Assembly (NCBI GenBank): GCA_045586185.1
Contig: JAZMZV010000003.1
Span: forward strand, 1-9,604
Length of the DNA stretch: 9,604 bases
From: RUG11551 sp045586185
Lineage (GTDB): Bacteria; Planctomycetota; Planctomycetia; Pirellulales; Thermoguttaceae
Direction of reading: 5' to 3'
Position 1 is the first letter of the stretch. The number at the start of each line of letters is the position of its first letter. This document shows positions 1 through 6,531 of the stretch, one piece after another. The notes below the pieces were generated by a model. That model saw nothing but the letters and a program-made list of their open reading frames with translations, was not told where the DNA came from and did not search any database. The position numbers and the translations under genes were made by a program.

Positions 1-204
1 TACACAGTAACAGAGGTATATGAGGGCTCCTTCAGAGGAAACACAAGTATAAGATACCTGTCACTTCCGCCAACAATCACATTTATCGGAGGCGGCGCAT
101 TTTACGGATGCTCAAGCCTTGTTTTCGTGGACTTCAACGACAACCCCAACAATATTAATATGTCAAGCTGGGAGAGGGAAAATAATCTCGCATATCTTTT
201 ATAA
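1..204 (+). CDS. BspA-like leucine-rich-repeat protein, C-terminal end (partial)
   Basis: Frame 1 is open from the first base to a TAA at 202-204, giving the last 67 residues of a protein whose start lies outside the window. The visible part contains consecutive short LRR_5-type units: a GSF turn, a NTSIRYLSLP strand, then GGGAFYGCSSL and a following VFVDF strand. The alternation of an aromatic-rich 'aF.gc..L' segment with a 'L.lP..v..I' segment is the hallmark of BspA/LRR_5 proteins, which are usually surface-exposed or secreted and linked to adhesion or binding. The repeats fade out in the last 20 residues (Asn-rich, then WERENNLAYLL), so this is the natural C-terminus. No sorting signal or membrane segment follows. 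The function of this particular protein cannot be told from the fragment. Confidence 0.82.
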   Translation, partial: YTVTEVYEGSFRGNTSIRYLSLPPTITFIGGGAFYGCSSLVFVDFNDNPNNINMSSWERENNLAYLL

Positions 205-984
205 TCGCCAGACGTTTCCCTATATAAATATAGACGTTATACGCACCTGTCCTGTTCCCGTAAAAATCGCGTTAACAAATAAACTGAGTAGAACTTTTTA
301 AGAAGAAACTTTTTTCAAGCGTCAGACGTCTATAATTCAAGAAACAAAAAAAGCGTCGCATTGAACTCCATTTCAACCGACGCGTATAATCTGTCCTATC
401 CCCGGGGGGGAAGATAAAGCATCCTTCTTTAAAATCAGACAAATTACGTTGTGGAATATCTTTTATGCTTTTCAAGCCCCATAGGAGTTTTCAAACTGAT
501 GACAATCTAAATTAACATCAAAAAGACCATTCCATTTCCTGATTTTTAAATTTTATCAATTGCATCCGTGCTTTCAATAAAATCATTGGCTTTAAGATAC
601 CCCAAAACCCAATTTCCGTCAATACGAATTTTTTTCGTAAAACAGTTTTTTTTCCTATCAAAACGAAGCAATGCCATTTTATTCTTTCCCCCTCAAATCC
701 TCATTTATCACAAGACGTCTATATCCTGCAACCGCTACTTTAGGCGCCCCCAATATCTTGATACAAAAAATCGGATGGTAAAATAGATAAGCACATTCTC
801 TCTTAAATTAACGCCGAAAAAATTTTAAAAAATTTTTTTCATGGTCAAAAAATTCTCGAAGATACGCTATCGGAAAAGATTACGTATTTTATCTTCTTGA
901 CGCATCTTGTTACAAAGTGAATTTTTGAAGGGTTCTTAAGTTATTCCAGTTAATATGTCGATTGAGAAGCAGAGTTTTTATTTT
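205..984. other. Long AT-rich intergenic region without an intact gene
   Basis: About 780 bp separate the LRR gene from the ATPase gene. No convincing intact coding sequence, tRNA or strong intrinsic terminator was found. It holds a probable frameshifted gene remnant (472-677, minus), a C4G7 run near 400-410, and three copies of the 9-mer ACGTCTATA (326-334 and 715-723 on plus, 229-237 on minus), two of them within the 11-mer AGACGTCTATA. Phased A- and T-tracts at about 817-839 probably make bent DNA. A weak promoter for the ATPase gene may use TAATAT at 951-956, but no good -35 stands at the right distance. Confidence 0.6.
472..677 (-). pseudogene. Probable remnant of a small gene broken by a frameshift
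   Basis: On the minus strand an ATG at 677-675 opens a 43-residue frame ending at 546. It reads like real protein, with KKIRIDGNWVLGYLKANDF followed by an acidic helix-like segment. The +1-shifted frame continues without a break from about 552 to a stop at 472-474, as NLKIRKWNGLFDVNLD and a short tail. Joining the two by a single indel near 546-552 gives one smooth 66-70 residue product. A further readable fragment, GAPKVAVAGYRRLVINEDL, lies upstream at about 690-760 in another frame and may belong to the same decayed gene. I do not recognise the family. The region could instead be chance reading in low-complexity DNA, as no homology search was possible. Confidence 0.33.
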
Positions 985-990
985 GAAAGG
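985..990 (+). promoter_or_regulatory. Ribosome binding site deciding the ATPase start
   Basis: GAAAGG lies 7 nt before the ATG at 998. It selects this ATG over the upstream in-frame TTG at 962, which would add 12 residues and has no comparable site. Confidence 0.7.
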
Positions 991-997
991 CGATAAT

Positions 998-2575
998 ATG
1001 TTTAAACGAACAACCGTTTTGACCAGTCAGACCCCGTTTCACTACTTCAGTTTTGAGGATGGATACTATCCAACCAAAGCAACGGAAGCGGCGTTAAAAT
1101 TGCTTGTGCGGTGCGTCAGGCGACGCGAGGGGACGGCTGTAATTCTGGGCGCTACCGGGACTGGAAAATCTCTGTTATGCACAATTCTGGCTAACGCGTT
1201 AATCGATGACATGTACGCCGTTACCATCAATAATACAAACGGCTGCACGCCAAAAGCTCTGTATCAATCCATATTGTTTGAGTTGGAACGCCCGTATCTG
1301 GGTCTGGATGAAAACGAAATGCGCCTTTCCGTTCTGGATATTCTTACCGACCCGGCTCGGTATCCGGCGGGATTGGCTTTGATTATTGACGAAGCGCATA
1401 ATCTGCCCCAGGAAACGTTAGAAGAAATCCGTCAGTTAAGCAACGGTCGAACGCGCCGCGCCAGCGGGTTGTCCGTGGTTCTTTGCGGCGATTTGCGGTT
1501 GGAAGAAAATCTGTCGCATCCGCGTCTGGAAAGCTTTCAGCAGCGCATTTCCACCCGGGTTTGTCTGGATCCGTGGTCGAAAAAAGAGGTTGCGTCGTAT
1601 ATTACAACGCGCCTAAAGGCGTTCAAAGATAAAGTTCCGCCGCGATCGGTTGACCGCATTCGGAAGTTTTCCGTTGAAGCCTGTGACGCCGTTTACACCG
1701 CCACCGGCGGGGTTCAGCGTCTGGTTTCTCAGCTGTGCGATCAAGCGTACCTTGCCGCGCTTGAGCAGAAGCGTCTGGTTATTGAAGCCGACTTTATCCA
1801 GTCCGTTTGGGCGCAGATTCAGTCTCTGCCAGACCCGGCTCAGGACAGCTTTAACAACTCTTCCAATAACGAATCCTGCATAGAATTCGGTTCTCTGGAC
1901 GACGATTCAGACTGGAAATCGGCAGGCGACGTCGACGACTCTTCGGCAGAACCTGAAGACAATGCCGTCATGACGGACGAAGAGTATTACAATTCCGACC
2001 CGATTGTCAACGCGGTTTTCGGACAGCAAAACAAAAAGCCCGGTATGACGCCTCGAGCCGTCTCCGCTAAAAAGGACAACGAATCCCCAGCGCCAGCGAA
2101 AGAGTCGAAAAAAGAAAGCTCTGTCGACCGTTTCGCCGTCAATTTTGACGAGTTGGATAAAGCGCAGTCTTTGATGGACGAATTGATTCCCGCCACTGAC
2201 CGGGAAACGTCCGAGAAAGAAGAACAGCGTCAGCCGACCCCAATTGAAGATTCAGACAGCCCTCTTGACAGAACGATCAATCGCGCTAAAAGCATTATCG
2301 AAAAGCTCGATCAACTGGAAGAATACTTCACGTCGTACAACACGGTTGACTATGTCGATTCACCGATGAGCGCTTCCAACAACGCTGACGAATCGGCTGA
2401 AAATGACGCGTTGTCGGAATTGCGATTCGAAGACCCGTTTGCTGAATCGTTCCAGCAGGAAGAAGCCGTCCGACGCGACGACGCTCATCCGATTCCGCCG
2501 TCTCCGTTCGCCAAAAACCATGAAGGAATGGTCAGTTCCGAGTCTTCACGCCCCAAAAACAAAGGCGTTTACTAA
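998..2575 (+). CDS. ExeA/GspA-like AAA ATPase with long acidic C-terminal tail
   Basis: A 525-residue protein. The N-terminal part (about 1-275) is an AAA ATPase of the ExeA/GspA type: the family-typical FHYFSFEDGYYP opening, Walker A GATGTGKS at 51-58, Walker B ending IIDEAHNL with the catalytic pair D131-E132, a sensor-like VVLCGD strand, QQRISTRV with a candidate arginine finger, and the ATGGVQRLVSQLCDQA helix before the end of the domain. Family members use ATP hydrolysis to help assemble cell-envelope machines or act as general ATP-driven regulators. Residues 276-525 are a low-complexity, strongly acidic, Ser/Asp/Glu-rich tail, probably disordered, interrupted by one helix or coiled-coil candidate around 423-450. 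There is no transmembrane segment and no peptidoglycan-binding domain, so this differs from classical ExeA. It stands alone: no secretion genes are visible nearby. The molecular role is unknown; the ATPase assignment is firm. Confidence 0.85.
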   Translation: MFKRTTVLTSQTPFHYFSFEDGYYPTKATEAALKLLVRCVRRREGTAVILGATGTGKSLLCTILANALIDDMYAVTINNTNGCTPKALYQSILFELERPYLGLDENEMRLSVLDILTDPARYPAGLALIIDEAHNLPQETLEEIRQLSNGRTRRASGLSVVLCGDLRLEENLSHPRLESFQQRISTRVCLDPWSKKEVASYITTRLKAFKDKVPPRSVDRIRKFSVEACDAVYTATGGVQRLVSQLCDQAYLAALEQKRLVIEADFIQSVWAQIQSLPDPAQDSFNNSSNNESCIEFGSLDDDSDWKSAGDVDDSSAEPEDNAVMTDEEYYNSDPIVNAVFGQQNKKPGMTPRAVSAKKDNESPAPAKESKKESSVDRFAVNFDELDKAQSLMDELIPATDRETSEKEEQRQPTPIEDSDSPLDRTINRAKSIIEKLDQLEEYFTSYNTVDYVDSPMSASNNADESAENDALSELRFEDPFAESFQQEEAVRRDDAHPIPPSPFAKNHEGMVSSESSRPKNKGVY

Positions 2576-2609
2576 GTTGCGAGTAGCGAGTTGCGAGTTG
2601 CGAGAGGGG
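2575..2609 (+). repeat. Heptanucleotide array 1 (five units)
   Basis: Five consecutive 7-mers: three AGTTGCG, one AGTAGCG and a degenerate last unit AGAGGGG. The first A is the final base of the ATPase stop codon. The array fills most of the 56-bp gap between two convergent genes. Neighbouring 7-mers on either side do not continue the pattern. It is closely related to array 2 inside the next gene. Confidence 0.9.
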
Positions 2610-2631
2610 TTTTCTTGCGCTCAATCGTCGT

Positions 2632-5283
2632 TTATTTCGAAATCGTCTTCAACTCTGCCGGACCGAGGGTAACGGTAATCGGCTTGTCAGGCGCGCCGGG
2701 CAAGGCGATTGTAACAGTTCGACTGCGGCTGCAGTCCAGATTGAGCAGGTCGACGGAATCCTCGTAAACCGCCCAAGCTAGGCTGTCAGACGGCAGCGTA
2801 TCCGAGAGAACGTCGATATCGCCGGCTTTCGTCCCGCTGAACTCTTTTCCCAGCTTTTTCAGAATCGACTGCAAGAGCGTCTTTGCCGCGTCCTCGCCGG
2901 GATACGTCCACGTTAAAAGCAAATAGACTGCGCCCTGTCCGTGCCGCTGACGAACCAAAAGCGGCTTGCCGTCAATCGACGCCAGCGTTTCCAGCGGCTG
3001 CGAGTCCGCCGACGGCTCCGTTGGATTAAAACGCGCAATCGACGTTTCCAGACGTTCTTTGCCCTCTATAAGCCAATCGGAATCGATCGCCCCCGATACC
3101 TCCTGACGCTCAACGATTTCCATATCGATTAGCGGCTTCAAAACGCCGTTGGCTATCAGGTCGGACGGCGCGTACTGAGCGTATTCTCTGTCGGTTCGCG
3201 TTGACAGCTGCGGCGTTACAAGGAATACGGTTCCGCCCTGACGAACGTACTGCGACAGCGTCTGAACGATCCCCGGCGTCATGGTATTCCAGCCTGTACA
3301 GACAACCAGCTTGTATCGCGTCAAATCCTTCAACCGGGTAAACTCGTCCAGAAAGACGACGTCCGTTTGACCGTAGGGCGATCCCGCTAAAAATCGATTG
3401 TTATACGGGGCGGTCGCCGACGGGTCGAGGGGGAAGAAGACCTGCTGAACCGCCTGACTGAGCCGTTCAGGAGGTCCGTATTTCCAGCGCGGGTCTTTCT
3501 CGGCGGCTTCGTGCTGCGCCCAGACCGCGCTGTGCATGTACATTCCAACGTAACAATCCCCGTTTCCCATCGCGACAGCAATGCGCGTCTGCGGGCTGTC
3601 CAGCCGCTTGGGCGCCTGCTGGACGAACGCGTAGAACTCTTTCATCTGACGGCGATATTCCGCCGGGACGGGGTCGTTGTGCCCGAAATTCTTCTTGTCG
3701 GATTGAGCGGTGTATTGCCCCGCCTGCGTCGACTGCGAGCCGGATTCCAGCACAATAAACCGGCTTCCCATGAGATACTGCTGATACAGCCCCGCCTTGA
3801 GAAGCTGAAACTTCTGCGGCGCCTGGAACGGGTAATCGCACGTCTGCCATTCGTGCGCCAGCCATCCGCCCCAAAATTCCGGCTGCCATTTTCGCGCTGC
3901 GCCGCGCATCTCCGCGCTTGCCCACGCCAGGTTCTGCGCTCCGATAGCGTACAGTTCAGAACACATAAAATCGACGCCGCCTTCCAGCTCGTAGTTCGCC
4001 AGCGAGGAGCCGGACGTCGAAAAGACGTAATCGTAGTTGGAATGATACAGCTTCGCGCCTCGGGCGACGTATCCCTCAGTAAAGGCGTCGCGGCAAAGCA
4101 TGACGTCCGCCAGCGACTGATTGAAACGGCACGCCTGAGCGCTTCGGGCGTCCTGATACAGGAAACTGGCGAACTCGCCAATATTGTTATTGAGAAAATA
4201 GCGGTTCTTCGCCGCCGAGGTTAATTCCTCAACCTGCTGACGGCTGTCGCGCTTGTAGATTGTCATGGAATACACGCTGTTGTCCGCCAGTTTGGCGATA
4301 ACGTCGCGTTCTGTAATTCCGGACTGATTCGGTCGCACCGGCGCGCCAGGCCAGAAGACAGCAAGGTTGCCCAACTTCTGATCGATTAACTCGTCAACGT
4401 ACTCTACGCAATGTTCGCTTCCGTAAAAGCACAGCCCCACCAGGCGCTCGCCCGGCGCCAGCGGGACGGGAAGCGGATTCGCATTCCCTTTGACGTGAAC
4501 TGTTACACGAGTCGGCTCCGGCTGCCCGTCGACGTAGGCGTCTAAAAGAACGTCAAACTCCTTTCGACCGTCTGCGAATTCCGGGAACCGCCGCTTGAGC
4601 TTTCCTTGCGACGTCTCGACCTGAACGGTCGGAAAAGTTGCGAGTTGCGAGTTGCGAGTTACGAGAGGAGATTGCTCATCATCGGCGGGGACTGTCCATA
4701 CGAAACGGTTCATTTCAGGAACCGCATTCACTTTAATTCTGTACAAACGATTGAGTTTGTCAACTGTGAATTCCGCCTGCAGTTTGAATCCGGAATAGAC
4801 GTTCAGGACGTACTCGCCCGTCGGAGCGCTCCAGCTGTAAACCCCGTTGGGAATGACCAGTTTGGAATCCTGATTGGAATTGAATTTGTCGTCCAGTTCA
4901 AACGTTAGCTCCAGCTCCGCCCCGGACGCCATCGGTCCGAGGTTGGGCTTTCCCTGCGTAAACGGCAAGACGTCGTATTTATTCGCGCCGTTTTCCAGAC
5001 GAATTTTGGGCGACGCCAAAAGCGTCCACGAGCTTTTCGGATTGACAACCGACAATTTCAGCCGCAGCGTCGCCGCGCCGTCAGTCTGCGGACGGACGCC
5101 GTTTTGACTTTGAATAATCCGTTTTATCGTTTGAGCGGAAACGGGAATTGTCAGGGTCTTTCCCGGTTCAATCGCGCTGGAATAGACGTCAACCAGCGGC
5201 TCAACTCGTTCAGCAAACGCCGCGCTTGTCAAGACCGCGGCAACAACCAACATCCGGCAGAATAATCGTATCTTTTTCATCAT
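2632..5283 (-). CDS. Large secreted protein, glycoside-hydrolase-like with GATase-like region
   Basis: An 883-residue protein if the ATG at 5283 is used (an ATG at 5280 is equally possible). Residues 1-24 are a clear signal peptide: MMKK charges, a hydrophobic core and an AFA cleavage site before ERVEP. About 25-270 is beta-rich and may be a carbohydrate-binding or Ig-like region. About 280-560 looks like an alpha/beta barrel, with repeated strand-helix units and the segment FWGGWLAHEWQT, whose Glu (about 478) is a candidate catalytic acid; a second candidate is Glu about 513 in FIVLESGSQ. About 645-700 (LVVCTGWNTMTPGIVQTLSQ and a GGTVFLVTP strand) resembles the class I glutamine-amidotransferase-like fold of beta-galactosidase trimerisation domains. 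A short beta domain closes the C-terminus. It probably acts on a polysaccharide outside the cytoplasm; substrate and GH family are not identifiable by eye. A heptamer array is translated at about residues 207-217. Confidence 0.72.
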   Translation of the reverse strand: MMKKIRLFCRMLVVAAVLTSAAFAERVEPLVDVYSSAIEPGKTLTIPVSAQTIKRIIQSQNGVRPQTDGAATLRLKLSVVNPKSSWTLLASPKIRLENGANKYDVLPFTQGKPNLGPMASGAELELTFELDDKFNSNQDSKLVIPNGVYSWSAPTGEYVLNVYSGFKLQAEFTVDKLNRLYRIKVNAVPEMNRFVWTVPADDEQSPLVTRNSQLATFPTVQVETSQGKLKRRFPEFADGRKEFDVLLDAYVDGQPEPTRVTVHVKGNANPLPVPLAPGERLVGLCFYGSEHCVEYVDELIDQKLGNLAVFWPGAPVRPNQSGITERDVIAKLADNSVYSMTIYKRDSRQQVEELTSAAKNRYFLNNNIGEFASFLYQDARSAQACRFNQSLADVMLCRDAFTEGYVARGAKLYHSNYDYVFSTSGSSLANYELEGGVDFMCSELYAIGAQNLAWASAEMRGAARKWQPEFWGGWLAHEWQTCDYPFQAPQKFQLLKAGLYQQYLMGSRFIVLESGSQSTQAGQYTAQSDKKNFGHNDPVPAEYRRQMKEFYAFVQQAPKRLDSPQTRIAVAMGNGDCYVGMYMHSAVWAQHEAAEKDPRWKYGPPERLSQAVQQVFFPLDPSATAPYNNRFLAGSPYGQTDVVFLDEFTRLKDLTRYKLVVCTGWNTMTPGIVQTLSQYVRQGGTVFLVTPQLSTRTDREYAQYAPSDLIANGVLKPLIDMEIVERQEVSGAIDSDWLIEGKERLETSIARFNPTEPSADSQPLETLASIDGKPLLVRQRHGQGAVYLLLTWTYPGEDAAKTLLQSILKKLGKEFSGTKAGDIDVLSDTLPSDSLAWAVYEDSVDLLNLDCSRSRTVTIALPGAPDKPITVTLGPAELKTISK
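4636..4670 (+). repeat. Heptanucleotide array 2, inside a coding sequence
   Basis: Three AGTTGCG units, one AGTTACG and a degenerate AGAGGAG on the plus strand. The array lies within the secreted-protein gene, which runs on the minus strand, and is translated as roughly LVTRNSQLATF at residues 207-217. No stop codon arises in this frame. The unit series and degenerate end closely match array 1 at 2575-2609. Confidence 0.9.
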
Positions 5284-5290
5284 GACAATA

Positions 5291-5319
5291 ATTCTACCAG
5301 AATTAAAAAAGAAAAGCAA
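5291..5319 (-). promoter_or_regulatory. Promoter of the secreted-protein gene, predicted leaderless
   Basis: On the minus strand, -35 TTGCTT (5319-5314), a 17-nt spacer and -10 TAGAAT (5296-5291). Only 7 nt separate the -10 from the ATG at 5283, so transcription should begin at or just before the start codon. No Shine-Dalgarno fits in that space. The -35 overlaps the left edge of the composite repeat. The in-frame TTG at 5319 is part of this -35 and is therefore unlikely to be a start. Confidence 0.6.
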
Positions 5320-5462
5320 TAGGGCGGCGAGGCGGCGAATTAGTTAGGAGTGAGAAGTGAGGAGTGAGGAGTTACGCAAGCGTAAGGCGAGCCGGGGTGC
5401 GTAAGTCCCCGGAAAGAACCGCGCAGCGGTTCAATGTTTCTAGCCGTGGGGAACCCAACGGA
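5317..5462. repeat. Composite dispersed repeat, copy A
   Basis: The element begins with CAATAGGG (5317-5324). A direct 8-mer GGCGGCGA follows twice (5323-5338), then heptamer array 3, then a CCGGGG/CCCCGG hairpin (5392-5397 with 5407-5412). Its right-hand core has two hairpins: GAACCGC-GCA-GCGGTTC (5416-5432) and CCGTGGG paired with CCCAACGG (5444-5461), joined by CAATGTTTCTAG. Copy B at 8120-8317 shares the left edge, the array and this core. It has no coding capacity and resembles REP/MITE-type intergenic elements in design. Confidence 0.72.
5342..5376 (+). repeat. Heptanucleotide array 3 (five units)
   Basis: Units are AGTTAGG, AGTGAGA, two AGTGAGG and AGTTACG. It sits in the left half of composite repeat copy A, in the divergent region between the secreted-protein gene and the sigma-factor gene. 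Directly after it comes CAAGCG, as also happens, nearly unchanged, after array 6. Confidence 0.9.
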
Positions 5463-5538
5463 AGACGTGTAACATAAAAACAGAATATCGCCAAATAACC
5501 TTTTCCGCTCGGTTCCCTCGACGGACTATATCAATTAA

Positions 5539-5572
5539 ACGTCTGTTATCCCAACGTGACATAACTAGACGT
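5539..5572. promoter_or_regulatory. Inverted repeat upstream of the sigma-factor gene, possible operator
   Basis: ACGTCTGTTAT (5539-5549) is repeated in inverted form as ATAACTAGACGT (5561-5572), the arms differing by one inserted base, around an 11-nt spacer that itself contains AACGTG. It lies about 97 bp before the sigma-factor start and upstream of its promoter. It could bind a dimeric regulator or form a cruciform; there is no T-run, so it is not a terminator. Confidence 0.45.
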
Positions 5573-5650
5573 GATTTCGTCCAAATATTTAAAATTTTTT
5601 AAATTTTTGGGGAAAATTTATATAGGGGGGCTTTTTTTCTCTAAAATACA

Positions 5651-5659
5651 TGTTATACT
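5651..5659 (+). promoter_or_regulatory. Extended -10 promoter of the sigma-factor gene
   Basis: TGTTATACT is an extended -10 (TGn plus TATACT at 5654-5659). The -35 position is poor, as is usual with an extended -10. A long A/T-tract region at 5583-5620 could serve as an UP element or bend. The ATG follows only 9 nt after the -10, so the leader would be 0-3 nt. Confidence 0.55.
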
Positions 5660-5668
5660 TGTAACATT

Positions 5669-6229
5669 ATGAGAAGAAAAACTACTGATACCACGACCTC
5701 CACAACCCTGTATGAGTTGTGCCGTAAAAATGATCCTGCTGCTTGGGATCGTTTGACAAAACTGTATAAGAAACTGGTACTGTTCTGGCTGAAGGAATAC
5801 AAAGTTCCAGCCAAAGACGCTGACGCCGTCTGCCAGAACGTGTTGACAGAAATGTCAGCGCAGTTTCGTCGTTTCCGCAAGGGAGAACCGGGTAAATTCC
5901 GAACTTGGCTTCGCGGGTTAACCTATTCATGCGCTCAGGACTACAACCAGAAGAAGCAGCCGAAAAAGGCTGACGCCAAACCGGTTGACGTCCAGAACAT
6001 CACAAGAGAACAAAATAAAAAGGAAAAGGCGATTCTTTGCCGTCAGTTTATTGCGTTCTTCAAGAACAAGGTTGCTCAAAAACACCTTGACGCGTTTGAA
6101 CTGGTTACCGTAAAACGTATGACTTCCAAAGCGGCGGCTGAAGCCCTCAGCATGACTGGCGACAACGTTCGTCAGATCAAGAGCCGTCTTGAGAAGAGAA
6201 TCGAAGCGGAATGGGAAGGATTGCTCTAA
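5669..6229 (+). CDS. ECF-like sigma-70 family RNA polymerase sigma factor
   Basis: A 186-residue protein of typical ECF length. Residues about 15-95 fit region 2: a helix DPAAWDRLTKLYKKLVLFWL, then KDADAVCQNVLTEM (the 'DAeDavQevf' helix) and GKFRTWLRGLTYSCAQDY (the 'fraWLr.ia.n...D..R' core- and -10-binding helix). A Lys-rich linker (about 94-120) separates it from region 4, residues about 121-183, with the helix-turn-helix MTSKAAAEALSMTGDNVRQIKSRLEKRI that would read the -35. It is close to the stand-alone ECF-like factors common in Planctomycetes. No anti-sigma factor or protein kinase gene is adjacent, so what controls it is not visible. The ATG is chosen because the extended -10 lies just before it. 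It is monocistronic, ending in a strong terminator. Confidence 0.85.
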   Translation: MRRKTTDTTTSTTLYELCRKNDPAAWDRLTKLYKKLVLFWLKEYKVPAKDADAVCQNVLTEMSAQFRRFRKGEPGKFRTWLRGLTYSCAQDYNQKKQPKKADAKPVDVQNITREQNKKEKAILCRQFIAFFKNKVAQKHLDAFELVTVKRMTSKAAAEALSMTGDNVRQIKSRLEKRIEAEWEGLL

Positions 6230-6283
6230 GTTCTTTTAATCGGGAACAAAGTCAATTAATTCGTTTTTTGTCTCCTTAACAAC

Positions 6284-6326
6284 AAAAGGTCTGTGATTGG
6301 CGTTTAGCTTATCACAGACCTTTTTT
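6284..6326 (+). terminator. Intrinsic terminator of the sigma-factor gene
   Basis: A perfect 14-bp stem, AAAAGGTCTGTGAT (6284-6297) with ATCACAGACCTTTT (6311-6324), a 13-nt loop and a T-run to 6326 followed by further T-rich DNA. It begins 55 bp after the stop codon. Confidence 0.93.
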
Positions 6327-6375
6327 ATTTTTATTCAGACGCGACAGGTCACGGCGCAGCGTTTATTTGAAAGAC

Positions 6376-6410
6376 AGCTTCTAGCTTCTAGCCTCTAGCT
6401 GCCAGCTTTT
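6376..6410 (+). repeat. Heptanucleotide array 4 (five units)
   Basis: Units are AGCTTCT twice, AGCCTCT, AGCTGCC and AGCTTTT. It lies between the sigma-factor terminator and the 3' end of gnd. The AGCT-type core sets it and array 5 apart from the AGTT-type arrays elsewhere. Confidence 0.88.
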
Positions 6411-6458
6411 GTTTAAGCTTCTGGCTTTAAAATCTCATCATAGAGTTACGAAAGCCCA

Positions 6459-6493
6459 AGCTAATAGCTAGCAGCTAATGGCTAGCGGCTCAT
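6459..6493 (+). repeat. Heptanucleotide array 5 (five units)
   Basis: Units are AGCTAAT, AGCTAGC, AGCTAAT, GGCTAGC and GGCTCAT. It begins 83 bp after the start of array 4, in the same orientation and in the same intergenic gap, ending 38 bp before the gnd stop codon. Confidence 0.87.
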
Positions 6494-6531
6494 CCTTCGG
6501 TATGAACTTGCCAAAAGGACCTTTCTTCTGA

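Noticed and set aside
119..301. A 60-codon plus-strand frame overlapping the LRR gene end
   Set aside because: It overlaps the LRR coding frame and has no domain or ribosome site.
817..839. A/T palindrome before the ATPase gene as a terminator for an upstream gene
   Set aside because: The arms are only A and T; this is better explained as bent A-tract DNA, and no intact gene ends just upstream.
962..997. TTG start for the ATPase gene, 12 codons upstream
   Set aside because: The ATG at 998 has a well-spaced GAAAGG site and gives a family-typical N-terminus.
3467..4181. Minus-strand open frames of 152 and 179 codons in other frames of the secreted-protein gene
   Set aside because: They are Arg/Ser-rich out-of-frame readings of the same DNA.
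3511..4224. A 237-codon open frame on the plus strand opposite the secreted-protein gene
   Set aside because: It is Arg/Leu-rich, has no domain features and lies fully within a well-supported gene on the other strand.
4637..4664. Heptamer array inside the gene as an assembly error
   Set aside because: The reading frame continues smoothly on both sides and the same array type recurs elsewhere in the window, so a real insertion or native repeat is more likely.
5284..5319. TTG start for the secreted-protein gene, 12 codons upstream
   Set aside because: It would place residues ahead of a complete signal peptide and overlaps the likely -35 element.
5342..5376. Heptamer arrays as a CRISPR array
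   Set aside because: The units are 7 bp and contiguous, with no spacers and no cas genes nearby.
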